From: Zobellella endophytica
GTDB taxonomy: Bacteria > Pseudomonadota > Gammaproteobacteria > Enterobacterales > Aeromonadaceae
Direction of reading: 5' to 3'
DNA: 64,000 bases
Assembly (NCBI RefSeq): GCF_003012775.1
Contig: NZ_PXYG01000006.1
Coordinates: 181,141-245,140 of the forward strand
Both the position numbers and the translations under genes were made by a program. Shown in pieces: positions 29,187 through 40,700 of this stretch. The stretch's first letter is position 1; each line of letters opens with the position of its first letter. The notes under the pieces are model-generated. The model did not search any database. It was not told the DNA's origin and worked only from the letters and a program-made list of their open reading frames with translations.

Positions 29187-31154
29187 ATGTTTCAAGACAA
29201 CCCCCTGCTGGCCCAGCTCAAGCAACAGCTGCGCGAATCCATGCCGACCAAGGAAGGCACCGTCAAGGCCACCGCCAAAGGTTTCGGCTTCCTCGAGGTG
29301 AGCGAGAAGGAAAGTATTTTCATTCCGCCGCCCTACATGAAGAAGGTGCTGCACGGCGATCGCATCACCGCCCTGGTGCGCACCGAAAACGAGAAGGAAG
29401 TGGCCGAGCCGGAAACCCTGCTCGAGCAGGGGTTGACCCGCTTCGTGGCCCGGGTGAAGTGGTTCCGCGACCGGCTCAACATCGTGCCCGATCACCCGCT
29501 GATCAAGGACGCCATCAAGGCCCGCGCCATCAAGGGGTTGGATGAAAAGGGCCTGAAGGACGGCGACTGGGTGCTGGGCGAGCTCAAGCGCCACGCCCTG
29601 AACGACAACGGTTTCTTCGCCGAGGTGGTGGAGCTGGTGGCCGGGGTGGACGATCCCATAGCACCCTGGTGGGTGGTGCTGGCCCGCAACAAGCTGGCCA
29701 ACCAGGCGCCGCGGGACCAGGACGAGTGGCAGACCCTGGAAGAATCGCTGCCGCGCCGGGATCTCACCGAGGTGCCCTTCTTCACCATCGACAGCGAGTC
29801 CACCCAGGACATGGACGACGCCCTCAGCGTGAAGAAGCTGGACGGCGGCTGGGAGCTGACCGTGGCCATCGCCGATCCCACCGCCTATGTGCCCCACGAC
29901 AGCGATCTGGACAAGGTTGCCGCCGAGCGTGCCTTTACCGTCTACCTGCCCGGCCGCAATATTCCCATGCTGCCGCGCACCCTGGCCGACGAACTGTGTT
30001 CGCTCAAGGCCGGCGAAGAGCGCCCCGCCCTGTGCGCCCGCCTGCTGATCGACTTTGACGGCAAGGTCACCGACCAGGTGGAATTCTTCGCCGCCCGCAT
30101 CCGCTCCCAGGCCAAGCTGGCCTACGACAAGGTGTCCGACTGGGTCGAGCAGAAAGGCGACTGGCAGCCCGAGAGCGAGGTGATCGCCGAGCAGCTGCGC
30201 GAACTGACCGAACTGACCCGCGCCCGCAGCGCCTGGCGCAGCGAGCACGCCATCGTGTTCAAGGACAGGCCCGACTACCGCTTCGAGCTGGACGACGCCA
30301 GCAACGTGGTGGCCATTCACGTGGATCACCGCCGCATCGCCAACCAGATGGTGGAAGAGGCGATGATCGCCGCCAACCTGGCCTGCGGCAACTGGCTGAC
30401 CGAACACGCCGGCACCGGGGTGTTCAACGTGCACGCCGGCTTCGACCCCGAGAAGCTGGCCCAGTTGGCCGAACTGCTGCAGGCCCACGAAGCCCCCTTC
30501 GAGCCGGAAAGCCTGGCCAGCCTGGAGGGCTTCTGCGCCCTGCGCCGCTGGCTGGACACCCGCAACACCAGCTACCTGGACAACCGGGTGCGCCGCTACC
30601 AGTCTTTCGCCGCCATGAGCGTGACCCCGGCCGAGCACTACGGCCTGGGCCTGGCCGCCTACGCCACCTGGACCTCGCCCATCCGTAAATACGGCGACAT
30701 CATCAACCACCGGCTGATCAAGGCGATACTGGCCGAGCAGGAGCACGAGGCCCACGCGCCCAGCGCCGAGCTGGCCCAGCACCTGTCCGAGCAGCGCCGC
30801 ATGCACCGCCGCGCCGAGCGCGACATCGCCGACTGGCTCTATGTGCGCTACCTGCAGCCGGCGGTGGCCGAGGGCAAGGTGTTCGACGCCGAAATCATCG
30901 ACATCGGCCGGGGCGGCGTGAAGCTGCGCCTGCAGGAAAACGGCGCCGTGGTATTCATGCCCTCCTCCCTGATCCTGGCCAACCGGGACCGGCTGGAATG
31001 CAGCTGGGACGACGGCCGCGTCTACCTGGACAAGGAAGCGGTCTACGAACTGGGCCAGCATATCCAGGTGATCCTCACCGAAGCGGTGGAAGACACCCGC
31101 TCGCTGATCGCCAAGCCGGCGGTGCCCCTGGTGCCGGAAAAACCCGCCTCCTGA
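29187..31154 (+). CDS. rnb: Exoribonuclease II
   Basis: A 655-residue 3'-5' exoribonuclease that degrades single-stranded RNA in the cytoplasm. N-terminal cold-shock-like domains (AKGFGFLEV) precede the RNB catalytic domain, where FTIDSESTQDMDDALSV supplies the magnesium-binding aspartates, and a C-terminal S1 domain begins near VFDAEIIDIGRGGVKLRL. Length and motifs match the family, and the gene ends at a strong intrinsic terminator. The defence locus begins right after it. Confidence 0.97.
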   Translation: MFQDNPLLAQLKQQLRESMPTKEGTVKATAKGFGFLEVSEKESIFIPPPYMKKVLHGDRITALVRTENEKEVAEPETLLEQGLTRFVARVKWFRDRLNIVPDHPLIKDAIKARAIKGLDEKGLKDGDWVLGELKRHALNDNGFFAEVVELVAGVDDPIAPWWVVLARNKLANQAPRDQDEWQTLEESLPRRDLTEVPFFTIDSESTQDMDDALSVKKLDGGWELTVAIADPTAYVPHDSDLDKVAAERAFTVYLPGRNIPMLPRTLADELCSLKAGEERPALCARLLIDFDGKVTDQVEFFAARIRSQAKLAYDKVSDWVEQKGDWQPESEVIAEQLRELTELTRARSAWRSEHAIVFKDRPDYRFELDDASNVVAIHVDHRRIANQMVEEAMIAANLACGNWLTEHAGTGVFNVHAGFDPEKLAQLAELLQAHEAPFEPESLASLEGFCALRRWLDTRNTSYLDNRVRRYQSFAAMSVTPAEHYGLGLAAYATWTSPIRKYGDIINHRLIKAILAEQEHEAHAPSAELAQHLSEQRRMHRRAERDIADWLYVRYLQPAVAEGKVFDAEIIDIGRGGVKLRLQENGAVVFMPSSLILANRDRLECSWDDGRVYLDKEAVYELGQHIQVILTEAVEDTRSLIAKPAVPLVPEKPAS

Positions 31155-31163
31155 TACCCAAAG

Positions 31164-31186
31164 GGCCTGCGATTGCAGGCCTTTTT
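31164..31186 (+). terminator. rnb intrinsic terminator
   Basis: GGCCTGC-GATT-GCAGGCC forms a perfect 7-bp stem followed by five T, ten bases past the rnb stop. A nearly identical hairpin occurs after druE. Confidence 0.92.
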
Positions 31187-31404
31187 CAGTTCATTCCCCC
31201 GGCAACTCCAAAGCACTTCCTCAAGATACTGGTCACTGAACATTTTTGTCGTTATTCTGTACTTCAGATATATCTATTTTTACACACCTGCTGAGAGAGT
31301 TAGAGTTCTCACCAGTTCCAGAGGTTAACAGAGTATTCAACCTCAATACCCCGAAGATAATGTCGCAGAAAACATAACAAACAAAAAATGGACGGGCCCT
31401 TCAG

Positions 31405-34400
31405 ATGACTGCTACTTCTATCTACTCCATGTCCGCCAAAGCATGGATCAGTGAGTTTTTGTTTAGCCGGGTGTTATTTAAAGGTCCAAATGGAAAGCCT
31501 CTCTACAGCTATCATGTTACAGAGCATGAGTATCGCTCTCTTACTCAGCTCTTGAGCACCAGCTTTAAAAAAAGCTACCACTCCTCTAGCCCAGTACACT
31601 TGGCGGCATGTTTCTGCTTGTTTGTAAGTGAACACTACCGGCGTCATTACAACTCTTCATGGTCATGGTCTGGTGCTGAAGAAGTACTTGAAACCGAGCT
31701 ATCCCCCCAGAGTCGCGCCTCACTGACATCCATTGGCCTGCACTACTGGCAAAGGCCAGTACGGGCCCGTGAGAATGGCAATGACTGGCTGGGTTCACTT
31801 TTTATCGAAGGAGGCCTGCCTTGGCCTCTGGTACAAAATACTTCCCATGGATTTGGAAAAGCCGTCCGCCGTGGAATCAAGCACTTTTACCGCACTGAAG
31901 GTAACCGCAGAACAACAGCCGATCTGATGGCTGACTTTGAAAACGAACTGCCTTCACTTTTTCGTAATCTGGAAACCAGGCAGCTACTGGCAGGTATCGT
32001 TGACCAGATTATGTACCTGGCGGAACGACATCCCCTCAAGGATCAACAAGACCCTGCCAGCTATCTCGATCAAGTAGAACCAAGCTGGGCCAACGCCTTC
32101 CCCATCCCACTGGATGAGAATAATGCTCGCCTGCTACTGAATGAGTGGCTACGTGATGCAGGCCAAAAACGGCAGGAGCGAAAAGAAGCCCTGGAGAGAG
32201 CCCGGGCTTTCACTTGTGAACATTTTCTGTATGGCACGTTACCGCAATGGTCTGTATATACTGAGCTGATACTTCCTGCTGAGACCACATTTCAATTAGA
32301 TGTCAACAACCTGAACAGCACTCGCCTTGAACTGGCTTATTACGAAGGTGAGCGCCTGCTGGCAAGGGGGCCAGCGGTATATGGTCAAGTCACCGAACAA
32401 GGTATCAAAGTCCGGTTCAGCAATACCCAAGTCACATTAGCACGACAAAAAATTGACGAGCCCGTCAGCCTTCGCCTACTGGATAACGGCTACATGGTGT
32501 ACTGTCTTTTTTTGGATGACAGCGCTCTTGATTATTGTGAAGCTCCATTGATTTTTGAGCATCGTTCAGAGCGCTGGCAACTAGCTGCCTCTTCCAGTTG
32601 CTCCCTGTCGTCAGGGCTGGTTCGACTACGAGTCCCCCCCGGCTTTACTCTCAGCTGTGACAACGAAAATAAAAGTGTTCTGGGCGAAGACCAAGAACAA
32701 GGTCTCTGGGTGGAGTCCCGTGAATCACTCTCACTGGTTAGAGGGGAAGAACATTATTCCATATCCCTGAAGCAAGAACGCGACAGCAGCAATAGGCCTT
32801 TCCTTACCGGTGTTTTCGCACTCTATGACACACTTCCGTCTCTGGTTTATATGGGATGGCCAAGACTCGAATTACCGGATGACTATCCCTATGCAAAAGA
32901 GGAATTACTGGAGCTCATCAATGGAAAACAGCTGGATCGGCATCACCCTCATGCCTGGGGCGCAGTACGCTACACGTTGCGTACCCGTTCCGGAAAGCTA
33001 CTACTCCAGAGACGGTTTGGTGTATTGCCACAAGATTTAAATCTGTCTTTATTTCCTGAGTCTCCGGGGCACCCGGCTCGCCTGCTGACCAAGGGTGCTG
33101 TAGAACTCGATTTATGCATTATCAATAATGAACTGAAAACGACAAAGACCGAAAATATCCTGTATCTGAAGTATAACGGTGATACTCCTCCTTCTTCCTT
33201 CATACTCGAAGCTGGCCAGAACCTTCCTGCAGTACAGCTGCGCCTCCCTTACCCTTATCAGGGTGCACGCCTGCTGGATCAAAACAGCATCCCATCATCA
33301 GCTCACGAGCTGACATTAAATGAGTTGCTGGGTCATCGTATTGTACTGACTTCCGGCCTGCCACAAGGTCAAACCTTTCACCTACAGTTACAACTGGTAA
33401 GCACGGAACAGCCCCATCCCAAACGAGCCTTCAGTATTCAGGTGGGCTCAAAGCCGGTCATGCTAAGCCTCTTCAGCTACCTGAACGATATACAGAACAT
33501 GCTCGGAGCAGTAGATGATCAGGATGTCTACATCAGGCTCTCTCTCGAAACCGAACAGCCTTTGCTAAAACTCGACATTCGGCGCTACAACGGCCATATG
33601 CAATGGGAAGGCCGCGATAACTTTTTTATACGCAACGCTTCCAACAAGATCGTACTGGATGGCGCACAGGCCGAAGCCATGCTGCTGTCGGATCCCAAGC
33701 GGGCACCTTTGCAGTTAGCCGAGAAAATGACCGAGTCGACCGGCACCGGCAACTTTGAAATCCCCTCCGTCATGCAGTCCTGCGGCCCATGGCTGATTTA
33801 TCCTGCAGAGAGTTCAGCCATTCACTTTCGCCCGGCTCTGTATCTCGCTCCGGAAAGACACGAAGATACAGCCGTTAGCGTCACATCTCTGCATCGGGCG
33901 GCCAAACTTTTCCATCCGGTGCACAATCCACACGTCATTAACGAGCAAGTTGCAGTCATGGCAGGCGACTTCAATCATAGCGGCTGGCAGTATCTGGCCG
34001 ATTTAAAGCAAAACTATCGCCACCTTCCGCTGTCATCCTTTGAAACTTGGAAAGCCCTTTCTCGGAACCCGGAAGCATTAAGCTTTGCAGTATTCCGTCT
34101 CGAAATAGACGAAGCCTTCTGCTCCCGCATACGTGATGAGCTCGCGGTTATCTGGGAAACCATTCCGCTTCCGCTCTGGGTGAAAGCGAACCAGCTGTTC
34201 CACAAAAGCATGTTGCAGACCGGTCTGCCGGAGGTTCTGGTCAACAACCTGATATCGAATCGTGCCAGCGTTCTCAGATCCATCGTATCCGGGTTCGATT
34301 ACCTGGGAGACTACTTGAGTACAGGAAACCGTTACTCTCTGACGACAATATCGCCCGAACAGATTCTGCCACTCTGGTACCAGGATCTACGCCGGCTGCA

Positions 34401-34704
34401 CGTAGACAACCGTAACTGGCCAACCCAGCTGAGTAACGAACTGACCAACTGGATACAAAAACAGACGCTTCCACCACGGGTAAAAGCGCTGTCTTTGGTC
34501 GACTTCACCGACACGGTCACCTACCTACCCGTCTTCATGGCTTTTGTGACCGCAGGGCGGGCGAGCATTACCGATTTGCAGGCCGCTTCCGCCTATCTGA
34601 AGTTTGCCATTCGCGTTGTTGCCGACTTCGACCGTCAGGGCTGGTTTATGCCGGTACACGCCCTGATGGTATCTTATCTGCTCGCCTCACCAAATAAAGC
34701 ATAA
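31405..34704 (+). CDS. druH: Druantia type III component DruH-like (STY4851/YjiT-type large protein)
   Basis: A 1099-residue soluble protein with no catalytic motif that I recognise. Its size, its position immediately before a very large DUF1998-type helicase and the two-gene layout match Druantia type III, an antiphage system made of DruH and DruE (established from the defence-system literature; assignment here is by architecture). The N-terminal 300 residues are mainly helical (DWLGSLFIEGGLPWPL); the middle looks beta-rich; the C-terminal 250 residues are helical again. Codon choice is more AT-rich than the neighbouring rnb, suggesting acquisition. druE starts nine bases after its stop. Confidence 0.8.
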   Translation: MTATSIYSMSAKAWISEFLFSRVLFKGPNGKPLYSYHVTEHEYRSLTQLLSTSFKKSYHSSSPVHLAACFCLFVSEHYRRHYNSSWSWSGAEEVLETELSPQSRASLTSIGLHYWQRPVRARENGNDWLGSLFIEGGLPWPLVQNTSHGFGKAVRRGIKHFYRTEGNRRTTADLMADFENELPSLFRNLETRQLLAGIVDQIMYLAERHPLKDQQDPASYLDQVEPSWANAFPIPLDENNARLLLNEWLRDAGQKRQERKEALERARAFTCEHFLYGTLPQWSVYTELILPAETTFQLDVNNLNSTRLELAYYEGERLLARGPAVYGQVTEQGIKVRFSNTQVTLARQKIDEPVSLRLLDNGYMVYCLFLDDSALDYCEAPLIFEHRSERWQLAASSSCSLSSGLVRLRVPPGFTLSCDNENKSVLGEDQEQGLWVESRESLSLVRGEEHYSISLKQERDSSNRPFLTGVFALYDTLPSLVYMGWPRLELPDDYPYAKEELLELINGKQLDRHHPHAWGAVRYTLRTRSGKLLLQRRFGVLPQDLNLSLFPESPGHPARLLTKGAVELDLCIINNELKTTKTENILYLKYNGDTPPSSFILEAGQNLPAVQLRLPYPYQGARLLDQNSIPSSAHELTLNELLGHRIVLTSGLPQGQTFHLQLQLVSTEQPHPKRAFSIQVGSKPVMLSLFSYLNDIQNMLGAVDDQDVYIRLSLETEQPLLKLDIRRYNGHMQWEGRDNFFIRNASNKIVLDGAQAEAMLLSDPKRAPLQLAEKMTESTGTGNFEIPSVMQSCGPWLIYPAESSAIHFRPALYLAPERHEDTAVSVTSLHRAAKLFHPVHNPHVINEQVAVMAGDFNHSGWQYLADLKQNYRHLPLSSFETWKALSRNPEALSFAVFRLEIDEAFCSRIRDELAVIWETIPLPLWVKANQLFHKSMLQTGLPEVLVNNLISNRASVLRSIVSGFDYLGDYLSTGNRYSLTTISPEQILPLWYQDLRRLHVDNRNWPTQLSNELTNWIQKQTLPPRVKALSLVDFTDTVTYLPVFMAFVTAGRASITDLQAASAYLKFAIRVVADFDRQGWFMPVHALMVSYLLASPNKA

Positions 34705-34713
34705 GGAATTCCA

Positions 34714-37700
34714 ATGCGTTACTTTAGAGATCTAATTGAGCAAAGCCTTGTGCGCACTCGCGAGGCAACTCTGAGCGTACTCGGGATTAATCACTCTGGT
34801 TTGCGCCAGCATCTGAGCCAGAGCATGGTGAATGAGCTGGGCGCCGATGGCTGCTTTCTGGCACCGCCAGTATTTGAGCATACCTTTGGCTGGCACGAAT
34901 CCGACTTGCAACTGCAAGACATCCAGAGTGAGCTGCTGTCGCCCAGCCTGCTCAACACGCTGGAAAAGGCGCCCGCCTATCAGTTCCCAAAAACCGCTCA
35001 CCCTTATGTTCATCAGCTTCATGCCTGGCGCACGCTGCTGAATGAAAAGCCGCGATCAGCCGTGATCACCACAGGCACCGGTTCGGGGAAAACCGAGTGC
35101 TTTATGGTGCCTATTCTTGAAGACCTGATACGAGAACATGAACAGAAAAAAGAAGCATTGGTCGGTGTGCGTGCCCTCTTCCTCTACCCCCTTAACGCCC
35201 TGATCAACTCCCAGCAGGAACGTCTCGACGCCTGGACCCGTCAATATGGCAACAATATCCGTTTCTGCCTGTACAACGGCAAAACCGAAGAACGCGCCGA
35301 CAAAATCCGCAGGGAACAAGACAAAAAATCAAACCAGATCCTGTCCCGTGAGCTGCTGCGCAGGGAACCAGCACCCATACTGATGACCAACGCCACCATG
35401 CTGGAATACATGCTGGTTCGCCAGGTCGATAACCCGATCCTGGAAATTTCAAGGCAGCAGCAATCCCTGCGCTGGATTGTGCTCGACGAGGCTCACACCT
35501 ATGTGGGCTCCCAGGCGGCGGAGCTGTCGCTGCTGCTGCGACGGGTCGTGCAGGCATTTGGCAGAACCTCCGAAGAAATCCGCTTTGTCGCCACCTCGGC
35601 CACCATTGCCGGCGCCGATGCAAAGGAGCGCCTGCAGCGCTATCTGGCAGACCTTGCCGGTGTCCCTATGAGTCACGTTGAAGTTATCGATGGATCCCGT
35701 AAATGGCCGGATCTTGGCTTTAATTCTCCCGCTAAAAACATCAGCCTGCAGGCCATTCGCGATATTGAACCGGAGAACACTGTATCTTCTGCTCGCTTCG
35801 AGGCCCTTTGCCAAAGCTATATCGCCAGGCGGCTGCGCCATGCAGTGGTAAGCTCGGACAAGCCACTCGATCTGAACGATTTGATAAAGGTGGTGGCCGA
35901 GCAGCTGCAGGACAGCAACCGGCTGGAACAACAGCAAGAAATGCTCGACTGGGTTGACCTTATGACCGGCACCCACCCAGCAGAAAACCAGCCTCCCTTT
36001 CTTAAGCTCAGGGCACACCTATTCCAGCGCATGCTGCACGGCCTCTGGGCCTGCGTTGACCCGCAATGCAGCACCAAATCTCAACACCTGCAAGACTGGC
36101 CCTTCGGCAACGTCTATGTAAACCAGCGTTCCCACTGTGAGTGCCATGCTCCCGTCTATGAACTGGGCTTCTGCGGCGACTGCAAAACTCCCCACCTGCT
36201 GGCCGAGGACAGAAATGGCATTTTGCATCAGCCCAGCCCCTATGCCGGCGATGAATTTTCCCTTAACCATGAGGATGACAGTGAAAATTCAGAAACCGAA
36301 GCTGATCCTCACAAACCCAGCATCCAACAACTGATTATCGCCGGCTCACCGGCTGATCCTTACATGGCATACAGCCTGGATCTCGACACCAATAAGCTGG
36401 GAGTTGTGAACGCCACCCGCAATATCAATATCAATATTTTGAGCACAGCAGAATACCAGGTTTGCTGCAGCCAATGTGGACATGCCACCAACAGCGGCAC
36501 CGGTGATTTTCTGAAAAAGGCCTACTTGGGAGCCCCCTTCTATGTCGCCAATGCGGTACCTACCGTGCTGGAGTTCTGCCCCGATCCGGACAAGAAGGAT
36601 TGTGAAGGCCGCTCACCGGAAGAGCTGCCCGGCCGCGGCCGTAAGCTGATCACCTTTACCGACAGCCGCCAGGGCACGGCACGTATGGCGGTTCGTATGC
36701 AGCAGGAAGCCGAGCGCTCACGGCTGCGTGGGCTGGTGTTTGAAATGTTAAGAAATAAGCAAGCTAAACAGAGTATCGTAGAGCCTGCTTTACCAATCGG
36801 TTATGAGCAACTCCTTGCCAGTGCCTCCTTGCTTGAAAAGCACGGCCTGTATGATGAGGCCAAAAAAACGCGTGCAGACGCACAATCACTGATACCTGCA
36901 GCCTCACCACCAGTTCAGCTCTCTTGGCAAGAAATGGTACAGGGACTTGCGGCTACCAAGGATATTGAACTGTTTATTCTGCGCTATAACCGCTATGCCA
37001 ACCCGGCACTGTTCGATGGCAATGAGGGCGGCCTGACCATGGCGCGCCTGCTGCTGGCCCGTGAATTTTCACGCCGGCCCAAAAACCAGAACAGCACCGA
37101 AACCTTGGGACTGATTAAGGTGGGTTACCAGGGGCTGGACCGGATTTCTACTACTCCGCCACTCTGGTCCGAAACCCGAGCCATCCCTGCCACAGGCGAT
37201 ATGTATGCGCCACGCACACCGCTGACACTGCAGGACTGGCGGGACTTTCTCAAGGTGGCCCTGGACTTTTACGTCCGGGAAAACACCTTTATTCCCATGG
37301 AAGACCGAATGCGCCGCTGGATGGGCAGCCGCTTTTCCCCCAAGGCTCTTTTTGCTCCAAACAGTGACAAGACCGAAAGCAGCACCACCAAAATGTGGCC
37401 GCAAATCAAGCCGGGCACCCCTCATCGACTTGTTAAGCTGCTGGAGCAGGGCATCGGCCTTAACCGCAATACGGATGACAACAAAATTAATGCTTGGCTA
37501 GAGGCCGCATGGTCTGCTTTGCTTCATGTTCGTATACTGGAACCCTTTGATATCGGACACCGACTGAGTTTAGAGACGCTAACCTTTTCACTGCCAACCG
37601 AGGGTTGGGTCTGCCCGCTGACACACCGTATTTTTGACACCACCTTTCGTGGGCTGACACCTTATTTACCCCAAAAGATACAGAACCGGGATTACCGTTG

Positions 37701-40700
37701 CCAGCACGTTCAGCTGCCCGCACTGAGCACCCTTTCTGCAGATGGCAGCCCGGTTTCCAAGCAAGCGCAGATCCGCCAGTTGATCGCCCAGGATACGGAC
37801 ATTGCCCAGCTGCGCCGGGAAAACCTGTGGACGGATATCAGCGACCGTACAGTGGAAGGTGGCTTTTACTACCGCACTGCCGAGCACTCGGCCCAGCAAT
37901 CAGCCAAACGACTGGATGACTATGTAGAAGCCTTCAAGCGCGGCGATATCAACGTGCTGAACTGCTCCACCACCATGGAGATGGGCGTGGACATCGGCGG
38001 TATTTCCGCCGTGGTCATGAACAACCTGCCTCCCCACCCCGCCAACTACCTGCAGCGGGCCGGCCGGGCCGGACGACGCAACGAGGCCCGCGCCATCGCC
38101 TATACCTTGTGCAAGGCCGATCCCCATAATCAGCGGGCCTTTGCCAATCCCAAATGGCCGTTTATCACCGCCATTCCAGCACCCAATATCACGCTCAGTT
38201 CGGAGCGCATCGTACAGCGGCATGTCAACTCGTTGCTCCTGGCACTATACCTGCGCCAGCACAGCAGCGATGATGGTGATCGCACCAAGCTGACCCTGCA
38301 CTGGTTCTTCGCCCCGGATGACTCCCCCTGCAAGCAGTTTCTGGCCTGGCTGGAGGTCAGCCCGGAAGAGTTCAGAGAGCCAGTGAAACAACTGGTCCGG
38401 GGTACCAGCCTTGAAGGTCGTTCACTGAACGTTATTACCGGTGAAACTAGGCAAGCATTAAGCGCGCTGGAAGATCGCTGGACAGGTGAATACGATAATA
38501 TCAGCCAGAAGTTGCAAGCTGCTGCTGAAGGCCCCTACAGGCGCGCCCTCGCCCTGGAGCAACATCGCCATGCCAACGAGTATCTGCTGCGGCACTTGGC
38601 GTCATATGCATTTCTGCCCGGGTACGGCTTCCCTACCGATGTGGTGAGTCTGAAAACCTATAACGTCGAAGACTTTCTGAACAAGAAGAACAAACAGGAA
38701 GACAGCCGAGAGGACAATATCTTCGACAGTAAGGAGATGCCGTCTCGTAGCCTGAACATCGCTATTCGCGAATATGCTCCCGGCTCTCAGGTAGTCATCG
38801 ATGGCCGCGTGTACCGCTCCGCCGGCGTCAGTCTGCAATGGCACGGGAATGGTCAAGTCAATGAAGCACAGAAATTCGATATCGCCTGGCAATGTAAGGA
38901 ATGCGGTCATTCTGGAGTTATCGAAAATGCCTATTCCAATAATGCTGACTTGCGCTGTTCTCATTGTCACACCGCGATTCCATTCGACGAACGCCGTCTA
39001 GTACTTCGACCAGGTGGCTTTGTAACCGACTTTTATGAAGAAACCACCAACGACGTCACTTCCCAGAAATTTATCCGGATTGAACGCCCCCGTATTCAGG
39101 TAAATGGAGAGAATATCGCCCTGCCGGATCATCGCTGTGGTTTTGTACGCTTTGGTCATGAAGGCAACGTGTTTTACCACTCTTCCGGCGAACATGAACA
39201 AGGTTATGCCGTTTGTATGGCCTGCGGACGAGCCGAGTCCATGCTTGCTTCAGGTGGGGCTCCAAAAGAGCTGGAAGCAGGTAGAGATCACCGGCCGGTG
39301 GGCGGACTAGCTGGCAGCCGAAAAGAAAAAGACTGCTCCGGCGAAGCGGTTAAAACGCATCTGCATCTGGGCTATCAGATACGCACCGATGTACTGGAAA
39401 TATTTCTTCGCAACCCGCTCACCAAAGAGTGGCTGCCAGACACTCCCGCAGGAAGAGTGATTGCCACAACTCTCGGTGTGGCCATTCGTGATGTCATCGC
39501 CGACCGCCTGGGTATTGCCAGCAGTGAAATGGGCTTCAGTTATCGTTTTGATCGGGATCAAAACAGTAACGAAGGCCGCGCGGTGATTCAGCTGTTTGAC
39601 GAAGTCAGTGGTGGCGCTGGTTTTGTGCTGGAGGGATTGAATGATATCACCGAGCTGCTGAAAGCAGCCAAAAACCATCTGCAATGTCCGGCCGACTGCG
39701 AAAATATCTGCTCCCATTGTCTTGCCAGCCAGGACAGCCGTGTCGAACGCGAAGAGCTGGATCGCAAGCTGGCGCTTGAGTGGTTAACCAACGCCGAGCT
39801 GGTCGAACACTTGAGGCTACCCGATATCTTTGCTGGCCTTCACTGTGGCCGATATTGCTCCGTTGGGCCTGCTCGTGATCTGACCCAGGCTATCCATTCT
39901 CTGGATCGTACCGACGAGACTATTTCACTACTGCTGTGCCTGCATGGTGAACAGACTGAGTGGGATCTCGATTATCCTGGTTTCAGAGAGCAGGTGCTGA
40001 CCTGGACCATTGCCGAAAAACTTAAGGTGCGTATCGGCATTGCCGAGCCCCAAAAATTGAGCGAAGAGCACAGGGAAACTATCTCGTTGCTTACACGCAT
40101 GGGGGTTGAACTGGTCAAACTGGACAGCAACGCACTGAACCAGCCTTACCTGATTGCTCAGCTTTCATCTCAAGCCAAAACCAGAAGCCTCTACTGCAGC
40201 ACAAGCCATGCAGGCGTACCGGGAGAGGACTGGCTGAAAGGACTGACGGATGCTGTTTGGGTAACTAGCGAGCAAGCGACTCAAATCCTGGGTGAGCCTA
40301 TTGATACTGCTGGCTGGCACCGGACTGTACAGGGGGCACGTATTATTGAAATCACCTCCCAGCTGGATGGTCCGGTTAATACTCTGAAAATGAGGCTGGA
40401 AACCCTGTTGAAAGAACACATGCCCGAATTGTCTGAGCTACTCACCAGTGACGATGCAGTATCGGTCAGTTATTCGGATCGTTACCTCAAATCACCGTGG
40501 TCACTGATGCTGCTTAACGGATTTTTGGAGCTCTTTACTGGAGACAAATTGCAGTCACTGACAGTACAGACGCTGGCTTCAAACACCACTCAGCCAAGCT
40601 TTCAGGTTTCTCATGACTGGACGCTCCCGGATGACCAACAGGCCGTAATTGAGCGCTGGCTGAAAGAGCAGCTTGATGTTTCACCGAACATCACCATGAT

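Noticed and set aside
28158..31061. A 967-codon open frame on the minus strand
   Set aside because: It is antisense to menC and rnb, whose products are clearly recognisable; the translation is a low-complexity Gly/His/Gln-rich shadow caused by GC-rich codon third positions.
31187..31404. tRNA or att site that could have served as integration point for the defence locus
   Set aside because: No cloverleaf or tRNA-like sequence is visible; only the repeated terminator hairpin stands out.
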